The notes: generated by a model from the sequence alone, not told the origin. A stretch of DNA of 34,599 nt from Chara braunii (GCA_003427395.1 BFEA01000248.1:1450754-1485352); one strand, 5' to 3'; shown: positions 9,627 through 20,341, counted from the stretch's first letter. A program made the numbers and translations.

Positions 9627-10627
9627 TCCCCGCCACGTGTCCTCCGAGCAGTACGAATCAGCAGTTTTGCGAACATCACACCATTGACGATAACATCAAC
9701 TTATGCTCTGATTCGATGGACTGCGCTGGACTGGGGGTGCAGAGCACACGGAGATCTGATGGACCATGACGGTGCCACCTGGACGATCTTCGAAGTTCGA
9801 AGGACAAGGGGTTGCATATGACAGGACTGCAGGGAACGGGATCCGAAACAGCACGAGCCAGCATGCTTCACGGAGATCTTGCCACGGATGTTGTCGCCAG
9901 CTCATCGTGCTGATCCGAGCTCCTACTTCTTCCTGCTTCTTCGTCTCCTCCCACTCCCCTCGTTCCTTGTACTTCTTCCTGCTTCTTCGTTTCCTCCTAC
10001 TCCCTTTGTTCGAACTTTCATGCAATTGAGAGATCGCATAATTTTGGAACCCCCTGCGCATCACATATGTGACGAACCACTTCCCGACCCCGTGCTATCT
10101 TCCGGACCCCTTGACTCAATACCCCCTGTTTGTATCATACCGACCCCACAAAACCCCCGTCGCTTTTCTTGATTTCAGGCGCCTTGTTTGGGCCCCCATT
10201 TTTCGAAAGTTCTATCGATTCTTGGAATTCTGCTTTTTGTAATGCGGGAAATGCATGGGAAATTACGCGCGCCTTAGCGAGCGCACTAGGTATCGGGCTC
10301 GACAGTTAGGAATTACGGAATAAGCGGAGCCCGACGTATCTTTTTCCTTGCATGAATGTTCTCGGTCACGTCGGGGAAAACTTTAGGAATTTTGTGAGAA
10401 TACGGACAGGCATAGGAATTTCTTTTCCCGCGTCGACTTTCGCGCGCGGATATGGCGATTTCAATTTTTGAATTGGTGTAGGACATAGGCAAGCTGTAAC
10501 TGTTTTGGTGCCTTTTTTTTCCTGTTGTCCGCACCGCGCATGCAAGCTTCCTCCTCCTTATTTCCCGCGTCCTTCTTCCCCCACGCTCTCTTCTCTCTCC
10601 CTTCCCCCCCCCCTCCTTTTCTTCCCC
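9627..10627 (+). other. Non-coding 3' internal region of the LTR element
   Basis: About 1 kb between the extra ORF and the N gap. I see no coding signature; open frames here are short and low-complexity. It holds a two-copy 46-bp tandem repeat (9924-10015), several copies of the word TAGGAATT (10306-10420), and a pyrimidine-rich run leading into the gap. The polypurine tract that should precede the 3' LTR is not visible and may lie in the gap. Confidence 0.6.
9924..10015 (+). repeat. Two-copy 46-bp pyrimidine-rich tandem repeat
   Basis: Units 9924-9969 and 9970-10015 both begin TACTTCTTCCTGCTTCTTCG and differ at several later positions. It is almost pure pyrimidine on this strand. Confidence 0.85.
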
Positions 10628-11591
10628 NNNNNNNNNNNNNNNNNNNNNNNNNNNNNNNNNNNNNNNNNNNNNNNNNNNNNNNNNNNNNNNNNNNNNNNNN
10701 NNNNNNNNNNNNNNNNNNNNNNNNNNNNNNNNNNNNNNNNNNNNNNNNNNNNNNNNNNNNNNNNNNNNNNNNNNNNNNNNNNNNNNNNNNNNNNNNNNNN
10801 NNNNNNNNNNNNNNNNNNNNNNNNNNNNNNNNNNNNNNNNNNNNNNNNNNNNNNNNNNNNNNNNNNNNNNNNNNNNNNNNNNNNNNNNNNNNNNNNNNNN
10901 NNNNNNNNNNNNNNNNNNNNNNNNNNNNNNNNNNNNNNNNNNNNNNNNNNNNNNNNNNNNNNNNNNNNNNNNNNNNNNNNNNNNNNNNNNNNNNNNNNNN
11001 NNNNNNNNNNNNNNNNNNNNNNNNNNNNNNNNNNNNNNNNNNNNNNNNNNNNNNNNNNNNNNNNNNNNNNNNNNNNNNNNNNNNNNNNNNNNNNNNNNNN
11101 NNNNNNNNNNNNNNNNNNNNNNNNNNNNNNNNNNNNNNNNNNNNNNNNNNNNNNNNNNNNNNNNNNNNNNNNNNNNNNNNNNNNNNNNNNNNNNNNNNNN
11201 NNNNNNNNNNNNNNNNNNNNNNNNNNNNNNNNNNNNNNNNNNNNNNNNNNNNNNNNNNNNNNNNNNNNNNNNNNNNNNNNNNNNNNNNNNNNNNNNNNNN
11301 NNNNNNNNNNNNNNNNNNNNNNNNNNNNNNNNNNNNNNNNNNNNNNNNNNNNNNNNNNNNNNNNNNNNNNNNNNNNNNNNNNNNNNNNNNNNNNNNNNNN
11401 NNNNNNNNNNNNNNNNNNNNNNNNNNNNNNNNNNNNNNNNNNNNNNNNNNNNNNNNNNNNNNNNNNNNNNNNNNNNNNNNNNNNNNNNNNNNNNNNNNNN
11501 NNNNNNNNNNNNNNNNNNNNNNNNNNNNNNNNNNNNNNNNNNNNNNNNNNNNNNNNNNNNNNNNNNNNNNNNNNNNNNNNNNNNNNNNNNN
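10628..11591. other. Assembly gap (964 N)
   Basis: A continuous run of N. Both edges are cytosine/pyrimidine runs, so the gap probably spans a low-complexity tract that could not be assembled. It should contain the start of the 3' LTR and the polypurine tract. Any reading frame drawn across it is meaningless. Confidence 1.
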
Positions 11592-12977
11592 CCCCCCCCC
11601 CTCGTCTATCTCTTATCTCTCTCTCTCTCTCTCTTTGAGTTGAATGATGATGTGTACGAGTTTGTCTGACTAAAGTAACCTCTTGTGACTTCCTGCGGAG
11701 AAGAACTTCTTCCAGAACTCTTCCATCAGTTTCCTGGGTAATCCCTCGATGTAAGGGAGCCCAACCATCTTGTCTTGTGAACGGTGGATGCGCGTGTACA
11801 CTCCCCCGATCCACCTCTGACATGTGCATCGTTGTCATTTTCGCACCTTCCACAGTGGATGTATGTATAGAGATGCTTGTATTTTCGTGTTGATTAGACA
11901 CAGATCTTAACGAAATCTTGTTCGAGAATGCAAGAGTGTTTAGATCTGTCGTCTTGAATGCACTGCCCATGCCATCTGCCTTATGCTGCACGACATCTGC
12001 AGAGAGTCTGTGGGGCAGCCTCGAAAAAGTCAGGCGCCTCGTGTTTTTGTTGATCTGGTCTGCCGAAACTGAGTCGCAGGTTGATCTCTCGAAACTCCAA
12101 CCCGATTAATACATGCTTCCCTCGTGTCTAAAGGAAGGAAAATACTAGTTAGTTCCTTTTTTATTGTGCCTTTTGGATGACGTCTCGAGGGTTTTTGCAA
12201 ACTCCGTTCGATTGATATGTGGACTAACAGTCGCTACTCGATCGGGCGCCGGCCTTCCGTATCTCCCTCGCCGACGCGCCCCTTCCCCTACAACGAGGAA
12301 AGGACACGTGTATGTGAGTGGGACGTACGAGAAGTTGTCGCACGGATCGGCGGACAATATTACTTCCCTCCTGAAAATCGTTGTTCCAGGTTCGTGGATG
12401 CGGGTTTTGATATTATCGATACGCACTTCCCACCATACTCAGTACTATTGCCATTTAACGAGCTGATCGTCATTCCGTGGACGGCAGTGGCGCCCCATTG
12501 GCCTTGAACCCTGTGCACTGAGTGTCAGCGCTTCGATCGCTACGAATCAAAGAGCTTCCACTATCGGATACGGAGTGAAGACGAGCACAAGCAAAGAGCC
12601 ACGCGGCTGAGACCATTCACGTCAGGTTCGGAACTGACCAATGAGCGACGTAAGGACTTGATACGAAAACGGGACACGCGGAGTGTACCGAAGCCCTTCT
12701 GATCAAAACGAAGATCCGTAGCGCGGTGGGAAGCTCGACAATACTTTTTGGATTGAATTTGGATTTTTCTATTTTCGCGCCGTGCCCGCGCGCGCATTCC
12801 GCGATGCGCGAAAGCAACCGACTTACTTCATCGGGCCAACACAGGGGATTTCAGTTTTGTCTGTGTCCCCACACTCAATTTTCCAAAAATCCTTGGCACA
12901 CCCCATCTTGTTGTTTTTTTGGGCCTTCTTTCCACACCTTTAGCACTCCGAACGAAAGACAGCACGGGGCATGATGT
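11592..12977 (+). repeat. 3' LTR (left end in or near the gap)
   Basis: Direct repeat of 1-1387 at roughly 95% identity, starting with a C run and a TC microsatellite right after the gap. Identity with the 5' copy ends at 12979. The two LTRs are identical at the moment of insertion, so about 5% divergence means an old insertion. Without a host substitution rate I give no date. The first bases after the LTR do not match the primer binding region, confirming the border. Confidence 0.92.
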
Positions 12978-12983
12978 TGCTCG

Positions 12984-13290
12984 TCACATACTGCTGTCCA
13001 TGGGATGACAATCAATTTGTTAAAAGGCAATAACAATCAGTACGGCGGAAAGTGAGTATCAATAATGACAAAAGTAACGTCTATAAATCCGGAGCACCGC
13101 TTTTCGGGAGAAAAATATTACCATCAACTGATCTTGGCAACGGCTTCTTGTGCGTCCTACTCGCATACTACACGTATTCTTTCCTCATTATACGGGAACG
13201 GGCATGGCGGGGATGCGGGAAGTCGATGCCCAGTCGTATCGGGGCAATCAGTCCACATGGCATAAGTAAAACAAATTGCAGTTGTTCGAC
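12984..13290 (-). repeat. Diverged inverted fragment of the same LTR family
   Basis: The + strand here matches the reverse complement of about 12180-12490 (and 590-900) with roughly two-thirds identity by eye, for example CTGCTGTCCATGGGATGACA against CTGCCGTCCACGGAATGACG. It begins within a few bases of the 3' LTR end. A likely explanation is that the element inserted into an older, related LTR lying in the opposite orientation. About 100-codon open frames exist in both copies, but amino-acid conservation is no better than expected from the nucleotide divergence, so I do not call a gene. Confidence 0.75.
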
Positions 13291-13675
13291 CAGTCCGTTA
13301 TTTGATCATGGGGATAAGCAGACACAACGATATACCCTATCTGCCATGCATCTTGCAAGCTAATCCAATCAAGAGGACAATCATCATACATTCGTACGAA
13401 CATGCATCATCTCAGAATTTTACTTTGTCTCATCATCGGAGCGACAACTCAATCGATACATACATGTAAGATATCACTCATGCATAGCCTGTCATATATT
13501 AAGAAATAAAGAAAAGGGAGAGGCGAGTTCTCCTGAGCCTGCTGGTCTCTCAATTTCAAGATACATGTCCTCGTGAGATCCGGTGAATTCGATGAGACGA
13601 GCAGGACAGAATCCCGAGAGTTGGCAGAGATGTGGGAGTTATTGGGACTTTCAAACATTCATGACGAAAATACCC
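13291..13675. other. Unassigned spacer
   Basis: I see no coding frame with a recognisable motif and no repeat with another part of the window. It is moderately AT-rich. Confidence 0.5.
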
Positions 13676-13678
13676 GAA

Positions 13679-13768
<90 letters not shown>

Positions 13769-13833
13769 AAAAAGAGAGCGGGGGTGGAGGAAAGGAGGAG
13801 GTGGAGGGAGGGGAAAAGAGAAAAAGAGAGAAA

Positions 13834-13898
<65 letters not shown>

Positions 13899-13900
13899 AA
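13676..13900 (+). repeat. Compound (GA)n microsatellite in a polypurine tract
   Basis: Two long GA runs (13682-13765 and 13839-13895) are joined by a purine-rich bridge. Both runs end with GAGAAGATAAA, suggesting internal duplication. Only a handful of pyrimidines occur over about 220 bases. Arg-Glu or Leu-Ser repeat frames here are microsatellite artefacts. Confidence 0.95.
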
Positions 13901-15097
13901 AGTCGGAGGAGGCGGATGAAGACGTAGTTTGACCGAAGAAGGGAACAAAGAAAGAGTTATAAACACACAGAGAAATCTGATAAGCAAGACCGGCAATCTG
14001 CCGTGAACTTAGCTTCCAAGAAAAAGAAGGAACCCAAGATCGAAGACGCGCAAGCACTATAAGTCCAGGCCATACAACCACTCATTCACAGACACCTTCC
14101 TTTCCCCGGTACTTGCGACTCCAGCCACCACATACCAACTTCCACTCCACCATTTCGTCACTCCGCCAACTCAGCTTCTACATCGGTTTGTTGAGATCCG
14201 GCAGTCCGTCATGGCCGCCTAGCACGCAACCTTGCAAAGCTGCAGTCAGCTCATCAAGACTTTCCGACTCGGCATGCATACACATTATCTAGCCACGACT
14301 TTCTGAAAGGTGGCAGATGGGTTGAGAGGGAGTTTTTTGGATGCGCTTGTGGATTTTATTGTTGCGAAGAGGCAGATAGGAGATGGGAGGGACCGGGACG
14401 GAGGAAGGAAAGGGTGAGAAGAGGGGTTGGGTTAATCGCCCGGGGAAAGCAATATCGATCTCCGCGTGTTCCTTCTCAACCAATCAGATTACAGCGTCAG
14501 GGGAGTATTCTCCTTACATGATGTTACCTGATGGTTTCGGGTACTATTAGGGAGGGGATCAGTAAGGAGTTCTTATGCGGGGATGGAGGAGGGAAGAAGG
14601 AGGGTGTGAAAAGTAGTGTAAAGCGGACCTAGATTCCAAACGGAAGGAGCGGGAGAGGGGATGGAAAACATTTACAGATAAATAGAAGAAGACGTGAAGA
14701 AGGGAGAGGCGAAGATGGCACGAGGATAGCAGGAAGCAGAGGGGGGCGGGGGGCGGGGAGAAGTTTGTATATATGGCACCGGCATAGAAACAGAAAGGCA
14801 CAAAAACAGCTATGTTCCACCCGCTCTAGCTCTTAAAACTAGAAATTCAAATACAATTTCCACGCGCAAGATTGGACGTGGGAAAATTCCTACACCCATT
14901 CAGATCCCTTTCGGAATTTCACAGAGCCTTCAATGGCGAGTTTTCTTGCGAGAAAGGACACGTCAGCGGGAAGCGCGGCCACGAATTCCGGAATCCTAAA
15001 TGCGAAACAAAATTCCTAGCGCGCACGTAATTCTTAAGTAAGTTCCCGGATCGTCCAAAAGAAAAAGGTCCGAAGAAGGACAACAACAAGAAAAAAG
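13901..15097. other. Unassigned region without recognisable genes
   Basis: About 1.2 kb with no frame carrying a recognisable domain. It contains a purine-rich segment (14560-14760) and several AAAATTCCTA words between 14880 and 15020. No repeat with the LINEs or the LTR element was evident by eye. Confidence 0.5.
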
Positions 15098-15385
15098 GTG
15101 AGAGGGCCTAGACGACCCTTGATTCCAGATTCCATTCATCAACCAAAAAGAAGGCCTCTAGGGCCCGTTAGCCTGGCTAGCAAATTCAGAGCTTCAGAAG
15201 ATCGTTCAGGTACAGAAGCTGGTACGTCACATGCGCACAACCAGAATAACCAGAATGTGAGAACGCAGCGGCATTCAACTGGGAGCTCTCCAGATAACCA
15301 ACACTCAAGCTTGGCAAAGACAAAGCCTGTCGCTGTCAACGGTGGGGTCAAGCCACATGGAATGGGCAGGGGAATCACGACAACA

Positions 15386-15388
<3 letters not shown>
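15098..15388 (+). CDS. Possible coding fragment, unknown (low support)
   Basis: About 97 codons open from ATG 15098 to a T run, with a hydrophilic Arg, Ser, Gln and Pro-rich composition like the disordered C-terminal tails of LINE ORF1 proteins. No motif was found. The frame ends in a run of Phe codons made by the poly-T, so the true end, if any, is before 15389. It may simply be chance. Confidence 0.2.

Positions 15389-15420
<32 letters not shown>
15389..15420 (+). repeat. Poly-T run (32 T)
   Basis: Uninterrupted T run. It could be the A tail of a minus-strand retroposed sequence lying to its right, or a homopolymer expansion. Confidence 0.95.
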
Positions 15421-15423
<3 letters not shown>

Positions 15424-15780
15424 GACAACACATTCCCATTAGCAGGGCCTGATGGAATAATTGGATTAATGATCACCATGGTTATATCTTAAGGTCTTGA
15501 AGGGGGAAGCAGATTCCTGGAATTGGGTTGGACAAGGGGTTTAGAGGAAGAGGAAGGTCTAGAGTAGGAGGGCTATCCTGAAATTTCCAGGCAATGGGCC
15601 GGGCCAGGGAAATGAGTGAGCCCTAGAATGGGATGGGTAACATTCGCTGCTCCTTGGATAAGATGGGGCTCCAGGAAACAAAGTGCAGGGCCCGTAATCC
15701 CTAAATGTAAGGCCGGACCCGCTTTCCGGCAATAAAAGATTTGATCTGTTTCTTTTTTTCTTTTTTTTTTCTGTATTTCC
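15421..15780 (+). repeat. LINE-like 3' end fragment
   Basis: The segment ends with GTAAGGCCGGACCC, GCTTTCCGGC and AATAAAAG (15707-15738) followed by T-rich sequence. It is clearly similar to the 3' end of LINE-1 at 20599-20640 (GTAAGGGACGCCAGACCC, GTTTTCCGGTTATTAAAAG, then T-rich). Upstream, 15421-15490 reads as a short frame containing AGPDGI, reminiscent of the conserved PGPDG block of LINE reverse transcriptase, but this is weak. I interpret it as a truncated LINE or a SINE that shares a LINE tail. Confidence 0.5.
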
Positions 15781-15830
15781 AAAAAAAAAAGAAGGAAAAA
15801 AAAAAGCACTGTATTCAGATGATGTATCCA

Positions 15831-15889
15831 AGGGACGCTGGACCCAGTTTCTGGGCAGGTGCCACTCCCCAACAATAGATGGAGCAGCC
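15831..15889 (+). repeat. Recurring 3'-tail motif, copy A
   Basis: Starts AGGGACGCTGGACCCAGTTT and ends with AATAGATGGAGC. The same block occurs inverted at 16486-16540. In split form it surrounds the 3' tail of LINE-1 (20602-20626 and 20681-20704). The motif can form a short CTGG/CCAG hairpin. Confidence 0.6.
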
Positions 15890-15930
15890 GGGCAACCAAG
15901 GCCTCAATTCCAGCAGCTCAATCACTGCCG

Positions 15931-16040
15931 CTACAGTCTTCCCCCGAAACAACGTACGGTCATTAGAGCTGAATTTGGGGTATCTTCCAGTCTAAATTCA
16001 GCTATAATGACCGTACGTTGTATTCGGGGGAAGACTGTAG
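15931..16040 (+). repeat. Foldback element, 46-bp arms
   Basis: Arms 15931-15976 and 15994-16040 are inverted repeats with one mismatch and one indel, separated by a 17-nt loop. The outer ends are CTACAGTCTTCCCCC and its complement. No target duplication is evident at the borders. It could be a MITE remnant, a foldback transposon or a hairpin RNA precursor. I see no way to distinguish these from sequence alone. Confidence 0.9.
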
Positions 16041-16067
16041 TATAGAGACCTTACAAATGGGATTTAG

Positions 16068-16110
16068 AAAAAAAAAAGAAAGAAAGAAAGAAAAAAAGAA
16101 AGAAAGAAAT
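16068..16110 (+). repeat. (AAAG)n low-complexity tract
   Basis: A run of A followed by repeated GAAA units, lying between the two hairpin elements. Confidence 0.9.
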
Positions 16111-16156
16111 CTGGCAATACCAGCCCATGTGGCTGAGCACATGTATCTGTTGGTGA

Positions 16157-16333
16157 ACCCTGGGGCCAAGTCCCACTAGCAGCGTTGAGCTACCTCAACA
16201 CCTGAATGTGGACGCTTTTGCGGAGATGTGCAGAAATGGTGTTGAGTTTCCTGAACTGCACATTGCCACAAACACGTCCAGATTCAGGCGTTGAGGTAGC
16301 TCAAGGCTGCTAGTGGGACTTGGCCCCCGGGGT
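16157..16333 (+). repeat. Foldback element, about 77-bp arms
   Basis: Arms 16157-16233 and 16256-16333 are inverted repeats at roughly 85% identity around a 22-nt loop (16234-16255). The outer parts are the most similar, for example GGCCAAGTCCCACTAGCAGC and its complement. One arm is also similar to 20929-21003, so the unit is a dispersed repeat. No coding capacity. Confidence 0.88.
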
Positions 16334-16394
16334 GATGAGCTCGAATCCTATGGACTCAAGATCAGAAAAGAAAAACCAACACAGAGAGGGGGAA

Positions 16395-16475
16395 AAAACT
16401 GATCAAAAAAAAAAAAAAAACTGATAAGAAAAAAAAAACTGATCAATTTTTTTATTTTTATTTTTATTTTTTTTG
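16395..16475 (+). repeat. A-rich then T-rich low-complexity tract
   Basis: Alternating A runs separated by CTGATAA or CTGATCAA words, followed by (T)nA units. Probably tails of two small retroposed sequences in opposite orientation. Confidence 0.8.
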
Positions 16476-16485
16476 ACAGAAAGAA

Positions 16486-16540
16486 GCTCCAGTCTATTCG
16501 TGGGGAGCAGCACGTGCTGGGAACCGGGCCCAGCGTCCCA
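16486..16540 (-). repeat. Recurring 3'-tail motif, copy B (inverted)
   Basis: Read on the minus strand it starts TGGGACGCTGGGCCCGGTTC, continues CTCCCC and ends AATAGACTGGAGC. This parallels 15831-15889. It is adjacent to the T-rich tract at 16445-16475, consistent with a tail. Confidence 0.6.
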
Positions 16541-16850
16541 TATGAACATACATCAGTTTGTAACACCGGGGCCATTATCCGGCTTCGGCTGAGAAAACCC
16601 TGAGAATAGAAAATTCTAATGCTGACGATACTAATGATGCCAGTGATGACAAAAAATGTAGCTACACATGCTGAGTCAGCCATACTGGACTCCTAATCCT
16701 GAACAACACCAAGCCCTCCCTTACCAGGATATTGCAACTCTAGAACAAGACAAACCTATCCCCCCACTGCCATAGCTGATCTCTCCTCACTACCCAGACT
16801 AACCCCACCCCATAGGTTGTCAAGGTAGCCCCTCCTGGTTCACCATTGGC

Positions 16851-19800
16851 TTGCTTTCCTCCCTCTGCGGTTTCCCACAAGTGCAGCTCCTCCTCCTCCT
16901 CCTCCTCCTTAAATGGCGTACAGCTAAACCCTTGTTCCCCTCTTTGGCTGATTGGTTTCAAGGAGGCCAACGCATAATATTGCAAAGAGGCTTGCTCATA
17001 AATCGCACGATACAGGCCTCTAACAGGGCTGAATTGCAACTTGTCAACAATGAACTGGCTGCATTGATGCATCAAGCTGCGACGACTTTATCTCATGAAC
17101 AACAGTTGATGCGGCGTATGGATGACCTGAGACAGCGCTGGACACTGCAGTCGCAGCCGGCAATGAGAACTGTTACTCATAATAAGCGTATCGGTTGGTT
17201 GGTCAAAGGCGACCGAATGACATCTTCCTTTTTTGCTACTCATCGCCCGTCTCAACAGCCCCGGCTGATCACGGCGATGAAACACCCTTTTGACGATGGC
17301 GCGCCATTAGCAGTAGAAACGCAAACAATCGTGACAAACATTTCCTTATTTTATGAAAACCTGCTTGCTTCACAGGCACAACACTCTGAGCAGCAATTGC
17401 TCTTGCAACACCACGACTATGTCTGGTCCAAAGTGGATAGGAAGCTCACAGTTGGTCAATACCAGATGTTGGAAGCAGATATAACTATGCAAGAGCTAAC
17501 TGACGCCATCAGAACACTGGCACGTCATAAAGCCCCAGGCTTGGATGGCCTGCCGGCACAATTTTTTCGTGGTTTTTCACTACATTTAGTGCCTGAATTA
17601 CTGCTCATCTGCCAAGCGGTCTGGAATGGCGCATCATTCCCAGTACAAACGGTGCAAGGAATAATCACATTTGTTTTTAAAAAAGGAGATCACGCTGACA
17701 TTAGAAACTACCGGCCGATAACACTCATGCCAGTATTGTATAAGATATTTTCCAAAATCTTGACTGCTAGACTGCAAAATGTCTTGCCTTTGTTGATCCA
17801 TTCATCCCAGACGGGTTTCCTGCAGGGGAGACAGATATTACATAATGTTATGGTAGTAGAACAGTTGGTTGAGTTAGTGACTGTTGGCGATGACAGTTTG
17901 GGAATTGTCCTGCTTGATTTGGAGAAGGCTGAAGATCGGGTGGGGTGGGATTTCTACAGGCTACTCTCACGGCCTTTGGTTTTGGTCCCAAGTTCAAACA
18001 TGCGGTTAGTAGTTTGCTGCAAGGAGCGTCCTCTCAAGTTTGCGTCAATGGGGTGTTGTCCCCACCAATCCAATTGCAGAGATCAGTGAGACAGGGATGT
18101 CCTGTAGCGCCCTATTCGTATTTACTATATGTGGAAATCATGCACATTTTGATAAGGGCCAACCCGGATATCCCGGGCATGGTGCTCCCAAGCGGTGACC
18201 GTTTGAAATCTGAGGCATTTGCTGATGACTCCGTAGCATTTACTCCTCTAGCTGATCATGCCTTTTTTGCCCTGAGAGACACAATTGAGCAGTTTTGTCA
18301 AATATCACAAGCGGCTGTTAATTGGTCCAAATCCTCTGTGTTAATTCCACAGGGGGTTCCACCACCAAACCATTGGGGCGTGCGGGTAGTGGCCCCTTCT
18401 CAACACGAGAGATTGTTGGGACACAGACTTTCCTTTGATTCCCAATCGACAAACGATTTTTCACCATCGCTAACAGGTTTGCGCACTGCATTTCGACCGT
18501 GGACTCAGTTCAAGGGTGTCAGTCTTTTCGGCCGAGTCGTTGTTATCAATAACGCTGTTTTGTCAACTCTTTGGTATAGGAGAGCTGTTCTTCAGCTGGA
18601 CCCTCCCTCGATCCGAATGATCCACCAACTGGTCACACATTATCTCTGGAAAGAAGAAATGAGTGATGAAAATTTTCTACCGAAAGTGGCCTGGCAGATC
18701 ATTACACAGCCCAAGAGAAATGGGGGGTTAGCAATTCTAGACCCTGAGCGGCAGATAGCTGCCTTGCTTTCTCGGTGGATCCGATGGGCAATCTTGGAAT
18801 CCCCTTTTGCGCCATGGCGTCAACTGGCTGAAACTGTCCTACTCTCTGAATGGGAATGGGAAGATTATCGTTGTTTGTGGCTAGCTACTTTGAGTCAGGA
18901 CTACCTTTGGAAACGGTTGTCGCCGAGTATCTGGGCAGGTATACTGAAGGCATGGTCAAACAAGTGTCCTCAACTGCAACCCGCACCAATGATTGCTGAA
19001 CGAATACTTACTCAACCTCTGTTCAACAACCCTCGGATTTTGACTTCGGCGGGATTTTCATTTGGATATTTTGGCTCTGGGGAATTCGGAAACGCATGGA
19101 TGAGTCGAGGGATTGGTACACTGGCTGACATATGGGATGTGACAACGGCGGATTGGAGACCTGTTCACACCCTCAGCCCGAGACTGATTGGACTGTGGCA
19201 TCAAAGTCAACACTTGCACCAATTGCGACAGGCTATACCGCAGGAATGGCTTCAAACAATGAGTCGGGGGGTGGTGNCGGTAATGGGCATGTGGTACNAG
19301 CATAAGGACCATCAGGAACCAGAGTTGATTTGGAAAGTCGAGAACTATGGAGCAGAAGCCGATATACCGTTCACTTGTTGGNAAGTGCAGGGTGGGATGT
19401 ATTCCTTGGGAGAGTCGTTGCAACTCTCCCAAGACCAGACTCCTCTGCCTCCGTCGGGCCAGTTACTGCCGGTCTGTGTGTTGGAACAAAGAGACGGTTA
19501 CCGANCTTTCTACTTACGAAGAGCAGCCTACGAGTTACCGGTTGACCCGAGAGACTGGGTCTGGACACACCCGAAGAATGACAACTTGCTGATCTCGCTC
19601 GATAGTTATACAACTAAGTTGGGCTATTTGATTTCAACACCGGAAGTGGATGTGAACTGGTTAGTGGGACGAAGATGGATGGCAACGGGATGGATAACAG
19701 ACTCACTGACAAGACCGGTTCGAGCATTACCTGGTTTCTGGAAACAATTGTAGGACCTGACAGTAAGCAAACATGCAAGTTTGCTCTGGTTGATAATGCA

Positions 19801-20341
19801 TCAAGCACTGCCTGTTGCTGCCTGGTGTGCATGAAGAACGGCAAAGGCTACTCCGGAATGCGGACTTTGCCGGGGAACACGAGTGGAGGACATCCATCAC
19901 CTCTTATTGCTTTGTGAAATATCGAGACCATTTTGGGAGTGGTGGAGACGGTCTGACGTCCCTGTCCCTGGGGCAGCTACTCGGTGGGATGATCAGTTTG
20001 TGCTGANGGGGGTGGCTTCAAGAAGACNCCTGTCCCCTGATCATTTGGCCCATGCAGAAGAAACTATTCGAGCTGCCATTGTATGGACAATGTGGAATCT
20101 TCGTAATGCTGCTGTGAGAAGGGGAGAACATCTTACACCCCCGATGGTGAGAGCAGAAATCAAGTATGCTATAAAGCAAGCTGTCTTGGCAGACTGGGAG
20201 TACCGATTACAAAAGAAGGGTTGCACAGCCAAAGCCTTGAAATGGTTTGGTTGCAGATGGGGAGCATTTCCGGATCTTTTTACATTTGATTCCCCTGCAG
20301 GACAATTTCCAAGGTTGCTTTTTTCTGCTTTCTTTTTGTGA
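16851..20341 (+). pseudogene. LINE-1 ORF2: reverse transcriptase and zf-RVT
   Basis: This would make cDNA primed at a nicked chromosome. The first frame (16851-17955) starts with a CTC-repeat Leu run (16884-16908), then a pre-RT spacer and RT blocks H-K-A-P-G-L-D-G-L, F-K-K-G-D, N-Y-R-P-I-T-L-M and Q-T-G-F-L-Q-G-R. It ends in the A block (DLEKAEDRVGW, with Glu where Phe or Tyr is usual). A frameshift at about 17950 moves to a second frame carrying S-V-R-Q-G-C-P and the catalytic FADD (18218-18229). That frame continues to 20341 with stops at TAG 19751-19753 and TGA 19832-19834. The C-terminus holds a zf-RVT motif: Cys 19859 and 19868, His 19895 or 19898, Cys 19913. L1-type by overall architecture. 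Confidence 0.9.

Larger units (their letters stand above)
1..12977 (+). mobile_element. Large degenerate Ty3/Gypsy LTR retrotransposon with PHD finger and extra ORF
   Basis: Two direct repeats (1-1387 and about 11592-12977) flank an internal region coding, in order, for gag, CCHC zinc knuckle, aspartic protease, reverse transcriptase, RNase H, a PHD finger, integrase and an additional ORF. Integrase downstream of RT/RNase H identifies the Ty3/Gypsy order as opposed to Copia. The element is at least 13 kb, longer than a typical 5-8 kb Gypsy element, because of LTRs over 1.3 kb and about 3 kb of sequence between integrase and the 3' LTR. Its left end is outside the window, so the target duplication cannot be checked. 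At least ten in-frame stops and several frameshifts show that it is non-autonomous now. A gap of 964 N hides the polypurine tract and the start of the 3' LTR. Confidence 0.93.

Noticed and set aside
10505-11991. Long open frames spanning 10628-11591
   Set aside because: They consist almost entirely of N from the assembly gap and carry no information.
13556-14081. Arg-Glu and Ser-Leu repeat proteins around 13560-14080
   Set aside because: These are translations of the GA/TC microsatellites in each frame; there is no other coding signature.
14760-14790. TATA-like sequence suggesting a host promoter
   Set aside because: An isolated TATATAT in an otherwise gene-free stretch with no coding frame downstream on either strand.
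10190-15070. Apparent inverted similarity between 10190-10520 and 14820-15070
   Set aside because: Both share words such as TAGGAATTTT and GCGCGC and similar composition, but I could not align them continuously by eye. A proper alignment would be needed to claim a repeat.
16331-16352. B-box-like word GCTCGAATCC after the second hairpin
   Set aside because: No A box or tRNA-like fold is visible at the correct distance, so a tRNA or Pol III promoter is not supported here.
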